64,000 nt of DNA from Actinophytocola sp036378875 (GTDB taxonomy: Bacteria; Actinomycetota; Actinomycetes; Mycobacteriales; Pseudonocardiaceae), in the NCBI RefSeq assembly GCF_036378875.1, contig NZ_DASUVO010000089.1:31363-95362 (forward strand), given 5' to 3'. Shown here piece after piece: positions 51,490 through 59,291 of this stretch. The position numbers and the translations under genes are program-made. Below the pieces are notes generated by a model. The model saw only the letters and a program-made list of their open reading frames with translations. It was not told the origin of the DNA and searched no databases. Numbering within the stretch: the first letter of the stretch is position 1; each line of letters starts with the position of its first letter.

Positions 51490-54400
51490 CTACTTCAGTG
51501 CGTAGGCACGGATGATGGTCTGGCTCTGGCTGTTGCCGTCCGCATCGGTGATGCTGGACCGCAGGGACACGAACTCCGCGTCACGTGGGTGGTTGACCGT
51601 TGCCTTCCAGGCGTCGCGGTGGGCGGTCACCTTGGCTGGCTGCCAGGTCTTGCCGTCGTCGTAGGAGACCTCCACGGTGGGGGTGTCGACCGGGCCCGGG
51701 GTGGGGGCGCCGTTGCGTTGGGCGTAGAGCGGGATGGTGAACCGCTTTCCGGCGGGAGCGGCGTTGTGGTTGTCCAGGTTCGGGGCGAACCGTAGAGCCA
51801 GCAACGGGATCACGGTGAAGTCGTCCACGTGTTCCGATGTGAAGGTCCACTCCGCGTTGATGTGGGTGGAGAGGCCGGCCTCCATCGGGTCGGCTGTGGC
51901 GCGCAGGGTGTACTTCGCGCGTCCCGGGGCCATGTTGACGAACGTGCCGCTGCCCGCGTTGGTGTTCTTGCCGATCTCCACACCGTCGCGCAGCAGATGC
52001 GTGGTGCCCGGGTAGGTGTAACCGACGCGGCCGGGGTTGTGGTCGGTCAGCATCGGCACCGAGAACTGGAGCCAGTCCTGGGATTCCCGTACCGCGTTCA
52101 GGTCGCCTGGGTGGTACTCCGACGTCGGCATCGCCGGGCCGTGGACGCCCACACCCCAGCGCATCGTGGTGGTCTTCCCGAGGGAGAACACCATGGGTGC
52201 GATCTGGCGGCCGACCGTCACCGCGGTGTACCGGTCGGACTCGAGAAGCTCGACGAACTCCTGCTCGAAGGCGAACACCTTGTCCGGGGTGTAGTACTCC
52301 GTCAACGTGTGCGGCAGCGGGAAGAACAGGAAGTAGTCCCGCAGTCCGAGCGTGCCCGGCCTGGTCCGCGCGTGGTCCGAGCGCACCTTCGCCAGGTCAC
52401 GGTCACGCTTGTGCCACCGCAACACCTCCGGTACCGCACCGCGTTCCGTGTGGCGCAGGTGGTAGAGGTACGGGCTGTTGTCGAACGACGTGCCGTTCCA
52501 CTCCGCCAGGTGGGCCTCGGCCACGAACTGGAACTGGTCGCTGCTGGTGGTCGACGGGCGGACGGTCATGCCCTCCAGCGTCTTGGCCTGGCCGCTGACC
52601 CGCACCCCAAGCTGACCCTGGGCGGTGTCGCGGACGAGCGCGATCCATCCCTTGCCCGCCTTGGCATTGGGCTTGTCGGTACGTAGCTCGACGGGCTTGC
52701 TCTCACGCGCGTCGAACGTCACGGTGGTGTCGCCGGTGACGGTGAACGCCGGCTCCGCGAACACGGCGTTGTGCCGGTCGCCCTGCTCGGAGAACCCCAG
52801 CACGGTGGCGTCGACGAAGTACTCGCCCTTGGGCAGGCGCACGGTCACCGTGCCGGACGGGTCGTACGGCCGGTAGGACCGCGTCGAGTACCGCTCCGGG
52901 TCGACGTTGGTGAAGCGGGTGGCGAACTGGTCGGTCGGCGCGCCGTCGAAGCCGAGGATGTTCACGGTCACGGCGTGGGTCTCCGCCTCGCGGTTCACCT
53001 TGAGCGTCGTGCGTACCGTCCGGCCGGCGCCGGTCGCGACGATCGCGCCCGTGTAAAGGCTGTCGGGCGCGGACACGCGGGTGTCGGCGGTGACGGTCGT
53101 GCTCGCCTGCCCACCCGCCGGCACGGTCAGGCTGGCGGGTGTGAACGTGAACATCCCGTCCGGCGCCTCGACTCCTCGGGCACTCCGGACGTCGGCAGTG
53201 AGGTCCAGGGTGACCGGCTCGATGCCGGTGTTGGTGTACGTGACGGTCCGGGTGACCGGCTTGTCGTCCTGGTGCGGCCACGCGGCCGTGCCGAAGTCGA
53301 GGGTGCCGACCGACGCGACGACCGACGCCTGCGTGGCCGCCGCGACGTCGACCCGGCCAGAGCCCTGCTCGAACACGGTCAGGTCGCCGTTGGGCTCCGC
53401 GGTGCCCATCAGCGCGGCCTTCAGTTGCTCCGCCGTCCAGTCAGGGTGTTGCGCGGCGAGGATCGCGGCCGCGCCGGCCACGAACGGCGTCGCCATCCCG
53501 GTGCCCGACAGCGCGATGTACCCGTCCTCGACCGGGCCGCCCTGGGTCCCGTTCGCGGCCTTGGCACCGACGATGCTGACGCCCGGCGCGGTGATGTCCG
53601 GCTTGATCGCGCCGTCGCGCAGACGCGGGCCACGACCGGACCAGTAGGCGAGTCCGTCGTTGCGGTCCACTGCGCCGACGGCCAGCGTGGCGTCGGCCGC
53701 GGCGGGGGTGCCGACCCAGTTGTCGAGCCCGGTGTCGCCGGCCGCCGCGACGAACAGCGCGCCGGTCTTGGCGGTGAGATCGTTGAGCGCCACGGACACC
53801 GCGTCGGTGCCGTCGCTCGGACGTCCGCTGCCCAGGCTCATGTTGACCACGTCCGCGCCGCTCGCGGCCGCCCACTCCATGGCGGCGACGACCGAGGAGA
53901 CCTGCGTCCAGCCGTCGTCGTCGACCACCTTGCCGATCAGCAGCTTCGCGTCCGGCGCGACACCCCTGTACTTCTCGCCGTCGCCGGTGATGACCGATGC
54001 GACGGCGGTGCCCCACCCGTCCGTGTCGTCGATCGTGGTGCTGTCGGAGAAGATCTTCGTGTCCACGACCGCGTCCGCGAGATCCGGGTGCGTCGTGTCG
54101 ATCCCGCTGTCGAGCACCGCCACCGTCGCGCCGACACCGGTGTGTCCGGCCTCCCACGCGGCCGGCGCGCCTACCTGGTCCACCGGGTTGTCCTGCGCCG
54201 TCCGCATCCGCGCGTCGAGCCAGACACGTTCCGCCGTGAGCATCGTCGCCCAGTACCCACCGCCCAGGTCCGCGTCGACGGCGGTCGCGCTCAGCACCGG
54301 CAGCTCCCGCCTCACCGTGGCCGTCGCGCTGCGTGGCGTGGGACCCCGGTAGTCGACGATCAGCGGCACCGTGTTCGTGTAGCCGGCCCTGGCCAGCTCG

Positions 54401-54741
54401 CTGACGTCGAACAACGCGGGGTCCAGCCGGCCTTGTTCCAGCGGGACGACCGCGTCCTCCGGGACCACCTGCGTGTCGCCCTGCTCGTCCTCGCGGATGT
54501 AGAACGCCACGTGCTCACGGCCCTTCGCCGCCCGCACCTGCGCCCCGTGCTCCCCGCCGAGCGTGACCACGTCCCCGCTCACCAGCCGCACGTCCGTGGC
54601 AGGCATTCCCACACCGGAGACCGGCTGGGACGGCGCCGCGCCCTGCGCGGCCACCACCGGCACCGCCACGACCCCCGCGGCCCCCACCGCGGCGACCAGC
54701 CCGAGCAGTGCTTTTCGTTGTTTCATCAACACTCCGGTCAT
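51490..54741 (-). CDS. Secreted subtilisin-fold (S8) protein lacking catalytic residues
   Basis: A 1083-residue exported protein with the domain order of large actinobacterial S8 peptidases. There is a signal (about 1-33), a propeptide-like part to about 185, the subtilase domain (about 200-455), and a long beta-rich C-terminal part. Only the catalytic Asp remains (VAVLDSGID, Asp211). The His motif GHGTHVA reads GWGTAVA (Trp243). The oxyanion Asn motif AAGN reads AAGD (Asp336). The Ser motif GTSMATPHVAG reads GTGMATPFVAG (Gly415). It should not cleave peptides and may bind them. The ATG at 54741 overlaps the stop of a 45-codon ORF. A second ATG at 54726 has GGAG upstream. Confidence 0.88.
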   Translation of the reverse strand: MTGVLMKQRKALLGLVAAVGAAGVVAVPVVAAQGAAPSQPVSGVGMPATDVRLVSGDVVTLGGEHGAQVRAAKGREHVAFYIREDEQGDTQVVPEDAVVPLEQGRLDPALFDVSELARAGYTNTVPLIVDYRGPTPRSATATVRRELPVLSATAVDADLGGGYWATMLTAERVWLDARMRTAQDNPVDQVGAPAAWEAGHTGVGATVAVLDSGIDTTHPDLADAVVDTKIFSDSTTIDDTDGWGTAVASVITGDGEKYRGVAPDAKLLIGKVVDDDGWTQVSSVVAAMEWAAASGADVVNMSLGSGRPSDGTDAVSVALNDLTAKTGALFVAAAGDTGLDNWVGTPAAADATLAVGAVDRNDGLAYWSGRGPRLRDGAIKPDITAPGVSIVGAKAANGTQGGPVEDGYIALSGTGMATPFVAGAAAILAAQHPDWTAEQLKAALMGTAEPNGDLTVFEQGSGRVDVAAATQASVVASVGTLDFGTAAWPHQDDKPVTRTVTYTNTGIEPVTLDLTADVRSARGVEAPDGMFTFTPASLTVPAGGQASTTVTADTRVSAPDSLYTGAIVATGAGRTVRTTLKVNREAETHAVTVNILGFDGAPTDQFATRFTNVDPERYSTRSYRPYDPSGTVTVRLPKGEYFVDATVLGFSEQGDRHNAVFAEPAFTVTGDTTVTFDARESKPVELRTDKPNAKAGKGWIALVRDTAQGQLGVRVSGQAKTLEGMTVRPSTTSSDQFQFVAEAHLAEWNGTSFDNSPYLYHLRHTERGAVPEVLRWHKRDRDLAKVRSDHARTRPGTLGLRDYFLFFPLPHTLTEYYTPDKVFAFEQEFVELLESDRYTAVTVGRQIAPMVFSLGKTTTMRWGVGVHGPAMPTSEYHPGDLNAVRESQDWLQFSVPMLTDHNPGRVGYTYPGTTHLLRDGVEIGKNTNAGSGTFVNMAPGRAKYTLRATADPMEAGLSTHINAEWTFTSEHVDDFTVIPLLALRFAPNLDNHNAAPAGKRFTIPLYAQRNGAPTPGPVDTPTVEVSYDDGKTWQPAKVTAHRDAWKATVNHPRDAEFVSLRSSITDADGNSQSQTIIRAYALK

Positions 54742-54875
54742 CTGTCGGCCTTCGCCCGGGTCCTCGGTCCCCGGGCCGACGTACTGTTCGTCCGCACCCG
54801 CAACACGTCGGCCACCCCGCGAACGACCGCGGTGGCGGCGGACAGCACCGCGAGCCCATCATCACGACCACGCAT
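54738..54875 (-). CDS. Short coupled ORF (45 aa) before the subtilisin-fold gene
   Basis: The ATG at 54875 has GGAAGGA six bases upstream and opens a 45-codon frame. It encodes a basic peptide with one amphipathic helix (DGLAVLSAATAVVRGVADVL) and a basic tail (ARGPRTRAKADR). Its TGA overlaps the ATG of the subtilisin-fold gene, so translation is probably coupled. No hydrophobic signal or Cys is present. It could be a leader/coupling ORF or a small partner protein. There is no family evidence. Confidence 0.45.
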   Translation of the reverse strand: MRGRDDGLAVLSAATAVVRGVADVLRVRTNSTSARGPRTRAKADR

Positions 54876-54988
54876 GACATTCCTTCCGATGGAGATCCAC
54901 ACGGACTGGAACGCCTTGAACCCGCCCGCGGGTTGCTGGCGGTCGCCTGTTGAGAAAGGTGACAGTGGTGTCGAACTGTCTCGGTCGA
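54876..54988. other. Promoter region of the short ORF and subtilisin-fold gene
   Basis: About 110 bases between the regulator stop (54989) and the short ORF start. No clear hairpin or dyad is seen. Confidence 0.35.
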
Positions 54989-57832
54989 TCAGTCGGGCGC
55001 ACCGTCCGAGGAACCGGTGCCGTGCGTGAAGTGGTTGGTCAGGTCGCGTACGTCCTCGGCCTCCGCCGTACCGATCTCGGTGAACAATGCGAGTGCGGCC
55101 TGCCAGTAGGGGCGGGCGGCGGCGCTGCCGGTGAGTCGCTCGGCGGCGCGGCCCAGCGTGCGGAGGGTACGGGCCTTGCCGAGGCGGTAGCCGGTCTGGT
55201 CGTGGACGGTGATGGCCTCGCGGGCGAGCGCGGCGGCTTGTTCGGCATCGCCGGTCGCGAGGGCGTTGTCGGCCAGGGCGGTGAGTGCTTGGCCTTCCTG
55301 CAGGTGGTGGCTGGTCCTGCGGGCCAGCGCGAGTGCGCGGGTGGCGTCTGTCCTCGCGGTGCTGTGGTCGCCGAGGTGGGTGCGGACGCCGGCCAGACCG
55401 ATGAGTGCGTCCAGCTGTCCGGACAGGTGCCCGAGCGTGGTCGCGAGGGTGAGCGCGTTCGTATGGTTCCGCACGGACTCCTCGTGTTTGCCCTGGGCGT
55501 GGTTGATCGTGCCCAGGGTGGCGAGTACGGCCACTTCGGTCTGGCGTGCACCCACCTCACGCGCGAGTGTGAGGGCCTGTGTGGCGTAGGCGACCGCGTC
55601 CTCGTGCCGGCCAGCGTCGGTGTGTGCGCCGGCGAGGCTGTCCAGGATGCCGGCCTGCTTGCCGCGCTCGTTGATGGTGCGGCTGATGGCCAGCGCGTCG
55701 GTGAGGTAGCCGACGGCGTCGGTCAGCCGGCCGAGGTAGCGGTGGACGTTGCCCAGGCACTGCAGGACCATCGCGATGTTGGCGGGCGACTGGACCTCCT
55801 GGCCGAGCCCGTGCGCGCGGCGGAAGAACTCGGCGGCTTCCTCCAGGTCGCCGAGCATGGCGTGGAGGACGCCGAGGTGCATCAGGTCGATCACCTGTTT
55901 GTGCCGTGAGCCGAGCCGGGTGTCGATCTCCAGTACGTGGCGGAAACACGCCGTGGCGTCGCGCAGCCGGCCCGTCTCGCGTTGGCTGACGCCGAGGCGG
56001 GACAGGGCGGTCGACTCGCCGTCGGCCCATCCGGCTTTCACCGCGAACGTCCGTGCCGTCGTGCTGTGCTCGATGGCGGGGGTGTACTGGCCGATGGCGG
56101 CATGGGCGTCGGCGAGGCTCAAGTGGGCCGACGTGAGCAGCCATGGGTCCTCTTCGGCCACGGCGGCCCGGAGCGCGGTGGTGGCGACGGCGAACCATTC
56201 CGCGGTGTGGCCGCGGCCGGGAAAGTAACCACGGAGGGTGTCGGCCAGCAGACAGGCCTCGCGGGTGCGTCCGGTGTCGGCGGCGTGACGGATCGCGGCA
56301 GTGAGGTTGAGCAGTTCGGCTTCCAGCCAGCGCAGCGCCGAAGCGGCGTCGGTGAACTCGGTGATCGCCGGTTCGGGTGGCGGGGGTGGCAGTGGGACGC
56401 GGAGCTGGTGTGGGTACAGCGAACGGCGGGCCGCGTCCGCGGTGTGCAGGTAGTGGGTGAGCAGGCCGAGCAGCGCGCTGTCGCGGTCAGCGGCGGACTC
56501 CTCTGCCTCGGCGCGTTCGGTGGCGTAGAGCCGGAGCAGGTCGTGGCACGCGTACCGCCCGGCGGGGTGGGCGGAGACGAGATGCGCGGTGGCGAGGCGG
56601 TCCAGGTCCTGCTCGGCCTCGCGCACCGGACAGCGGGCGACCGCGGCCGCCGCGGATGCGGTGAAGTCCGGCCCGGGAACCATGCCCAGCGCCCGGAAAA
56701 GCCGACCCTGGCGGGAAGTCAGTGTCCGGTACGACAGGTCGAAAGCGGTGCGGATGGCGGCCCTCGGGTCTTCGGGGATCGCGAGCATGTCAATCCGGTC
56801 GCCCCTGGCCAGGTCCCGCGCGTAGGCGTCGATCGACCGCTTCGGGTGGCTCGCGAGGTGCGCGCCAACGATGCGCAACGCCAGGGGGAGGTGGCCGCAC
56901 AGCGCGGCCAGCTCCGCCGCGGCGGAGCGCTCACCGTCGAGCCGGTCTGCGCCGACCATCCTGGCGAGCAGTGCCAGGGAGTCGGCCTCGGGCAGGGTGT
57001 CCAGCCGCACGGGCCGGGCCCCGTCCAACGCGGTCAGCCCGCGCAGGTCCTCCCGGCTGGTCACCAGCACCGCACAGCCCGCGGCGCCGGGCAGCAACGG
57101 CCGGACCTGCTCGGCCGACCCAGCGTTGTCCAGCACCACCAGGACATGGCGGGAGGCCACCAGCGACCGGTACAGCAGCGCGGCCTCGTCCAGCTCCGCG
57201 GGAACCTGTCCGGGCGGGACACCGAGCGCGCGCAGGAACCACGCGAGTGCGTCCACCGGTCGTACCGGCTCACGCGGGTCGTAGCCGCGCAGGTTCACGA
57301 ACAGTTGCCCGTCCGGGAAACGCCCGGCGACCCGGTGTGCCCAATGCACTGCCAGCGCTGTCTTCCCGACGCCGGCGGTACCCGCGACGGCGGAGATCAC
57401 CACGGCGCCCCCGTCCGGGGTCAGGAGCGTGTCCAGCTCTGTGAGCGCGTCGCGCCTGCCGGTGAACCCCGGGATGTCCAGCGGCAACAGCCGCGGCGTG
57501 CTCTGGGTGGCCGGGCTCGGGGAACGGCGCTGGTCGTGCAGTTGCCTGGCGACGCGGTACCACACCTCGCTCCACTGCGCCTGCTCCGCAGGAGATGCCC
57601 CGAGCGCGATCACGATCCGGTCGAGGACGTCCGCCGCGGGCAGCGTCGCGGCGGTGACGTAGGTGTGCACGGTCGACCGGGGCAGACCCACGCGGGTGGC
57701 CAGGTCGGTGAGGCTGATCCGCCCCTTGCGCGTTCCCGTGGCCGCTCGCCGGCGCAGAAGGTCGAGCTCACGGGCAAGAGCGTCGAGGTCGGTCACCCGG
57801 CGCGGGTCCGGGCCCGCGGGCACATCTGACAC
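54989..57832 (-). CDS. AfsR-like regulator with N-terminal HTH, NB-ARC ATPase and TPR array
   Basis: A 947-residue cytoplasmic regulator. The GTG at 57832 is preferred because AGGGGG lies five bases upstream; a GTG at 57838 is possible. An XRE-like HTH (ISLTDLATRVGLPRSTVHTY, about 40-60) replaces the BTAD domain of SARPs. The ATPase has P-loop GTAGVGKTALAVHWAHRVAG and Walker B VLVVLDNAGSAEQVRPLLP. TPR units run from about 560 to 930. It is divergent from the Cys-rich peptide operon across 116 bp and is the natural candidate regulator of it. The direct repeats at 57851 would be its site. Confidence 0.9.
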   Translation of the reverse strand: MSDVPAGPDPRRVTDLDALARELDLLRRRAATGTRKGRISLTDLATRVGLPRSTVHTYVTAATLPAADVLDRIVIALGASPAEQAQWSEVWYRVARQLHDQRRSPSPATQSTPRLLPLDIPGFTGRRDALTELDTLLTPDGGAVVISAVAGTAGVGKTALAVHWAHRVAGRFPDGQLFVNLRGYDPREPVRPVDALAWFLRALGVPPGQVPAELDEAALLYRSLVASRHVLVVLDNAGSAEQVRPLLPGAAGCAVLVTSREDLRGLTALDGARPVRLDTLPEADSLALLARMVGADRLDGERSAAAELAALCGHLPLALRIVGAHLASHPKRSIDAYARDLARGDRIDMLAIPEDPRAAIRTAFDLSYRTLTSRQGRLFRALGMVPGPDFTASAAAAVARCPVREAEQDLDRLATAHLVSAHPAGRYACHDLLRLYATERAEAEESAADRDSALLGLLTHYLHTADAARRSLYPHQLRVPLPPPPPEPAITEFTDAASALRWLEAELLNLTAAIRHAADTGRTREACLLADTLRGYFPGRGHTAEWFAVATTALRAAVAEEDPWLLTSAHLSLADAHAAIGQYTPAIEHSTTARTFAVKAGWADGESTALSRLGVSQRETGRLRDATACFRHVLEIDTRLGSRHKQVIDLMHLGVLHAMLGDLEEAAEFFRRAHGLGQEVQSPANIAMVLQCLGNVHRYLGRLTDAVGYLTDALAISRTINERGKQAGILDSLAGAHTDAGRHEDAVAYATQALTLAREVGARQTEVAVLATLGTINHAQGKHEESVRNHTNALTLATTLGHLSGQLDALIGLAGVRTHLGDHSTARTDATRALALARRTSHHLQEGQALTALADNALATGDAEQAAALAREAITVHDQTGYRLGKARTLRTLGRAAERLTGSAAARPYWQAALALFTEIGTAEAEDVRDLTNHFTHGTGSSDGAPD

Positions 57833-57850
57833 AGCCACCCCCTGCGGCCA

Positions 57851-57880
57851 AAACGTCCAGGAACGTCCAGAAGTTTCCAG
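57851..57880. promoter_or_regulatory. Three 10-bp direct repeats in the divergent promoter
   Basis: AAACGTCCAG, GAACGTCCAG and AAGTTTCCAG follow each other without gaps. The ten-base period places the units on one face of the helix, as with direct-repeat sites of AfsR/SARP-type activators. They lie between the regulator gene start (57832) and the peptide gene start (57949). Confidence 0.6.
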
Positions 57881-57948
57881 TATCCCCGCCAGGTGGATCT
57901 TCCACCGGGTGCAATGTGGACGTCCCGTTTCCGGCGAGAGGAGCAGAG

Positions 57949-58143
57949 ATGATCGGGGTTCTGGAACGGTTGGGGGACAGGGTGCTGTCCGCCTTCGTCC
58001 CGCGTATCGAGGCCGACGCGGCAGGTTCGGCCGCGTGCACCTATCCCAGCTGCGGTTCCTGCGTCACGTGCGTCGTGCGCTACAAGCGGTGTTGCAACGG
58101 CGTGTGCAGCACGTGCCAGTTCGCGGAGGACTGCTGCTCGTAG
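57949..58143 (+). CDS. Cys-rich peptide precursor (64 aa, 10 Cys)
   Basis: The ATG has GAGAGGAGC six bases upstream. Residues 1-24 form a charged amphipathic leader (MIGVLERLGDRVLSAFVPRI, then EADA) with no hydrophobic Sec core. Residues 25-64 hold ten cysteines at 30, 35, 38, 41, 48, 49, 53, 56, 62 and 63, with pairs CC at 48-49 and 62-63. Small residues around ADAAGSAAC could serve as a peptidase site. The four downstream genes encode MauE-like, TlpA-like, ABC exporter and S26 peptidase proteins, which fit oxidation, export and leader removal. This gene is the likely product gene of that system. I know no exact family for it. Confidence 0.75.
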   Translation: MIGVLERLGDRVLSAFVPRIEADAAGSAACTYPSCGSCVTCVVRYKRCCNGVCSTCQFAEDCCS

Positions 58144-58150
58144 GCCCAAG

Positions 58151-58187
58151 GGGCAGCACCGGGACGCCGTGCGGCCCGGTGCTGCCC
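58151..58187. terminator. Intra-operon hairpin between precursor and maturation genes
   Basis: GGGCAGCACCGGG pairs perfectly over 13 bp with CCCGGTGCTGCCC around an 11-base loop. It sits seven bases after the peptide stop and 23 bases before the MauE-like start. Such hairpins attenuate read-through or protect the upstream mRNA, giving high precursor and low enzyme levels. Confidence 0.7.
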
Positions 58188-58209
58188 GGGATCACGGACC
58201 GGAGGAAAA

Positions 58210-58749
58210 ATGGCCTACCTGGCATTCGGCTGCCACTGTCTGCTCGTCGTCGTGTTCGCCTGCTCGGCGGTGGCGAAGTTCGCCGGCAGGGGTTCGTTCG
58301 CCGCGTTCCGGCTGGCGACGGCGCGGCTCGTGCCCGCACTGCGCGACATGGCAACGCCGCTGGCCGTCGCCGTCGTGTCCGCCGAGCTGACCGCGACCGT
58401 ACTGCTCGCGGTCCCCGCGGCCGCGCCGGCCGGGTTGGTGCTCGGTCTCGCTCTGCTGGCCGCGTTCACCGTGGCTGTCGCGGCGGCGCTTCGGCGCGGT
58501 GAAACGGCCTCGTGCAACTGTTTCGGCCGTTCGACCGTGCCCCTGCAACCACGGCACCTGGTGCGCAACGCTCTCCTGATGGCGGTCGCCGTGGTCGGCC
58601 TCGTCGCGGGCCTCGCGGGGCCGGCGGGCGCGGAGGTGACCGGCATGGCGCTGGCCGGGGCCGCGGCCGTGGTGCTCGCCGTGCTCGTGCTCAACCTCGA
58701 CGCGCTCGCGGACCTGTTCACACCCGTCCCGGAAAGGACAACCCCATGA
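58210..58749 (+). CDS. MauE/DoxX-type redox membrane protein
   Basis: A 179-residue membrane protein with four to five helices, like MauE of methylamine dehydrogenase maturation. Cys pairs are visible at CHC (residues 8 and 10) and CNC (102 and 104, in ETASCNCFGRS). Cys18 lies in the first helix. MauE proteins carry electrons or disulfides across the membrane to a MauD/TlpA partner. GGAGGAAAA precedes the ATG. It overlaps the TlpA-like gene by ATGA. No methylamine dehydrogenase genes are nearby, so the substrate is most likely the Cys-rich peptide. Confidence 0.82.
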   Translation: MAYLAFGCHCLLVVVFACSAVAKFAGRGSFAAFRLATARLVPALRDMATPLAVAVVSAELTATVLLAVPAAAPAGLVLGLALLAAFTVAVAAALRRGETASCNCFGRSTVPLQPRHLVRNALLMAVAVVGLVAGLAGPAGAEVTGMALAGAAAVVLAVLVLNLDALADLFTPVPERTTP

Positions 58750-59291
58750 CTCTGCTGTCCATCGCGATCGCCCTGGTCGGCGCGCTGTGCCTCATCGACC
58801 TCGTGCTGACCCTCGGCGTCGTGCGCAGGCTGCGCGACCACAGCGTCCGGCTGTCCGCGTTGAGCGGGACAGGCCTCGACACGGACAACCTCCGCGAGCC
58901 GGGCACCGCCGTCGACCTGTTCACCGCCACCGACGTGGACGGCGTGGAGCGGTCCCTCGGCGACCTCGCCGAGCCGACGCTCGTCGGCTTCTTCACGCCG
59001 GACTGTCCCGCGTGCGAGGAGAAGCTGCCGTCCTTCCTGGCCTACGCCGGCACGTTCCCCGGTGGCAGGAACCGCGTGCTTGCCGTGGTCGGTGGCGAGT
59101 CCGGGGGCGTGAAGTACCGAACCGCATTGGCCGAGGTGGGCGCGGTGGTGGTCGAGCGAGAGCGTGGGCCGGTGCAGAAGGCGTTCGGTGCCAAGGCGTT
59201 TCCCACCTTCCTCGTGGTCGTGGACGGTGTCGTGACGCACTCGACGCACGACGTCGCGGACCTGCCCGAACACGCACACCAGCCGGCATGA
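58746..59291 (+). CDS. Membrane-anchored TlpA/MauD-like thioredoxin-fold protein
   Basis: A 181-residue protein. One N-terminal helix (LLSIAIALVGALCLIDLVLT) anchors an external thioredoxin-fold domain. The redox motif is CPAC (Cys87, Cys90) in GFFTPDCPACEEKL, and the cis-Pro is in KAFPTFLVV. It resembles MauD, the partner of MauE, and would act as disulfide oxidase or isomerase outside the membrane. It overlaps both neighbours by ATGA. Confidence 0.87.
   Translation: MTLLSIAIALVGALCLIDLVLTLGVVRRLRDHSVRLSALSGTGLDTDNLREPGTAVDLFTATDVDGVERSLGDLAEPTLVGFFTPDCPACEEKLPSFLAYAGTFPGGRNRVLAVVGGESGGVKYRTALAEVGAVVVERERGPVQKAFGAKAFPTFLVVVDGVVTHSTHDVADLPEHAHQPA

Noticed and set aside
52771..55029. 752-codon plus-strand frame opposite the subtilisin-fold gene
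   Set aside because: It is a shadow frame. The minus-strand protein has coherent domains, and the plus translation is low-complexity.
55937..57829. 630-codon plus-strand frame opposite the AfsR-like regulator
   Set aside because: It is the complement of the NB-ARC/TPR gene, with no start signal or domain.
57949..58143. Lanthipeptide or lasso-peptide precursor
   Set aside because: No LanM/LanKC, asparagine-synthetase-like or PqqD-type genes are adjacent, and the core is Cys-rich with redox rather than dehydratase partners.
58210..59291. Methylamine utilisation locus
   Set aside because: MauE- and MauD-like genes are present, but no dehydrogenase subunits, MauG or amicyanin genes are nearby, and the partners are an exporter, a signal peptidase and a Cys-rich peptide.
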